Source: Methanobacterium sp. BRmetb2 (GTDB lineage: Archaea; Methanobacteriota; Methanobacteria; Methanobacteriales; Methanobacteriaceae). From it: DNA of 64,000 nt. Of the stretch, positions 63,415 to 64,000 are shown piece by piece. A program made the translations under genes and the position numbers. How positions within the stretch are numbered: the stretch's first letter is position 1; the number at the start of each line of letters is the position of its first letter. The stretch is from positions 1,693,501-1,757,500 of the forward strand of contig CP022705.1 of assembly GCA_003491285.1 (NCBI GenBank), written 5' to 3'. The notes under the pieces were generated by a model, which saw nothing but the letters and a program-made list of their open reading frames with translations, searched no databases and was not told the DNA's origin.

Positions 63415-63855
63415 ATGATGATAAGAAGAAAAAGAAAAATAACCAAAATGAGAGGCTCCCGGACAGTCGGAGGCGGCTGTTCTAAGAAAAGAAGAGGAGC
63501 AGGCCATAAAGGTGGAAAAGGAATGGCCGGTGGCCACAAACATATGTGGACATGGATGGTTAAGTACGATCCAAATCATTACGGTAAATATGGATTTAAA
63601 AGGCCACCATCAAGCATAGCTAAAATTGATACAGTTAATTTAAGTTATTTGGATGAAAAATCAGAGGAATTATTAGAAAAAGGATTAGCTACCAAAGAAA
63701 AAGATAAAATTGTAATAGACATCACAGATCTTGGCTATGATAAATTGTTAGGAAGCGGTAAAATAACCAAACCCCTTATTATTAAAGCTCCTTCTTTCTC
63801 AAATCTAGCTGAAAAAAAGGTCCAGGATGTTGGGGGAGAAATAGTTACCCTTTAA
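63415..63855 (+). CDS. rpl15: Large subunit ribosomal protein L15 (uL15)
   Basis: About 146 residues. ATG 63415 or 63418 follows TGGAGG. KMRGSRTVGGGCSKKRRGAGHKGGKGMAGGHKHMW is the glycine-rich core. About 115 bases separate it from L30; secY follows 52 bases downstream. Confidence 0.97.
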   Translation: MMIRRKRKITKMRGSRTVGGGCSKKRRGAGHKGGKGMAGGHKHMWTWMVKYDPNHYGKYGFKRPPSSIAKIDTVNLSYLDEKSEELLEKGLATKEKDKIVIDITDLGYDKLLGSGKITKPLIIKAPSFSNLAEKKVQDVGGEIVTL

Positions 63856-63907
63856 TTTAATAATTTTAAGGTATTCCAAAGCAAGGCAGAGTGAGGAGTG
63901 AAATTCA

Positions 63908-64000
63908 TTGATTGAAAAACTACAGCCATTTTTTTCCATACTACCTGAGGTCAAATCACCAGTGCACAGAATTTCTTTTAGAGATAAACTCAAATGGACA
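63908..64000 (+). CDS. secY: SecY translocase subunit, 5' part (cut by window end)
   Basis: TTG start at 63908 with GGAGTGA upstream. The 31 visible codons read IEKLQPFFSILPEVKSP then VHRISFRDKLKWT, the standard archaeal SecY start before the first membrane span. Position after L15 is the conserved one. The gene continues beyond the window. Confidence 0.93.
   Translation, partial: MIEKLQPFFSILPEVKSPVHRISFRDKLKWT

Overview
The window comes from a methanogenic euryarchaeon, most likely a mesophilic member of the Methanobacteriales close to Methanobacterium. Pointers are heterodisulfide reductase HdrC-HdrB, diphthine synthase, archaeal Trm5, 2-phosphoglycerate kinase, pyruvate carboxylase subunit A beside BirA, many methanogen-restricted DUF families, an archaeal 7S SRP RNA, class III signal peptide pilins, and the full archaeal S10/spc ribosomal operon ending in SecY. 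The DNA is strongly A+T-rich, ribosome binding sites are mostly GGTGA or GGAGG type, and GTG and TTG starts are used often.

Layout. 1-10 kb: tRNA and EF2 modification (Trm5, DphB), an orphan adenine methylase, a phosphatidyltransferase downstream of two tandem receiver-histidine kinases, an ABC-2 exporter, a small methyltransferase and a short ArcS/TGT-like protein. 10-13 kb: HdrC (with an unusual N-terminal extension) and HdrB, closed by a clear hairpin terminator, then two coupled methanogen DUF genes. 13-18 kb: phosphoesterase, 2-phosphoglycerate kinase, CBS protein, and a two-gene 2-oxoacid:ferredoxin oxidoreductase preceded by degenerate repeats. 18.3-18.85 kb: SRP RNA and tRNA-Ser(GCT). 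19-25.6 kb: aminotransferases, Fe-S and radical SAM proteins, CoaD and an ITPase-like protein. 25.6-33 kb: a surface or glycosylation island with a GT-C-like membrane protein, two tandem STT3/AglB oligosaccharyltransferases sharing an identical 640-bp 3' segment, three class III pilins and a putative winged-helix regulator. 33-49.8 kb: housekeeping and methanogen-specific genes, including an ArvA/B/C-like GTPase cluster, RqcH, DUF2070, fumarase beta subunit, RtcA, BirA and PycA. 50-64 kb: SPOUT methyltransferase, then L3-L4-L23-L2-S19-L22-S3-L29-aIF1-Rnp1-S17-L14-L24-S4e-L5-S14-S8-L6-L32e-L19e-L18-S5-L30-L15-SecY (SecY cut by the window edge).

How the genes fit together. Energy and carbon metabolism are represented by HdrCB (CoM-S-S-CoB reduction), the 2-oxoacid oxidoreductase, fumarase beta and pyruvate carboxylase A with its biotin ligase. 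The surface island plausibly makes N-glycosylated pilins. The last 14 kb is the translation and secretion operon.

The observations most worth a second look are: (1) the 640-bp identical 3' ends of the two OST genes, with base composition unlike the rest; (2) an approximately 100-residue charged leader in front of a normal HdrC start that has its own Shine-Dalgarno; (3) an approximately 200-residue charged repeat tail on ribosomal protein S3; (4) the OST-pilin-regulator island; (5) the ArvABC-like vesiculation GTPase cluster; (6) degenerate repeats of about 40 bp in front of the oxidoreductase operon. No CRISPR array, insertion sequence or prophage was seen.
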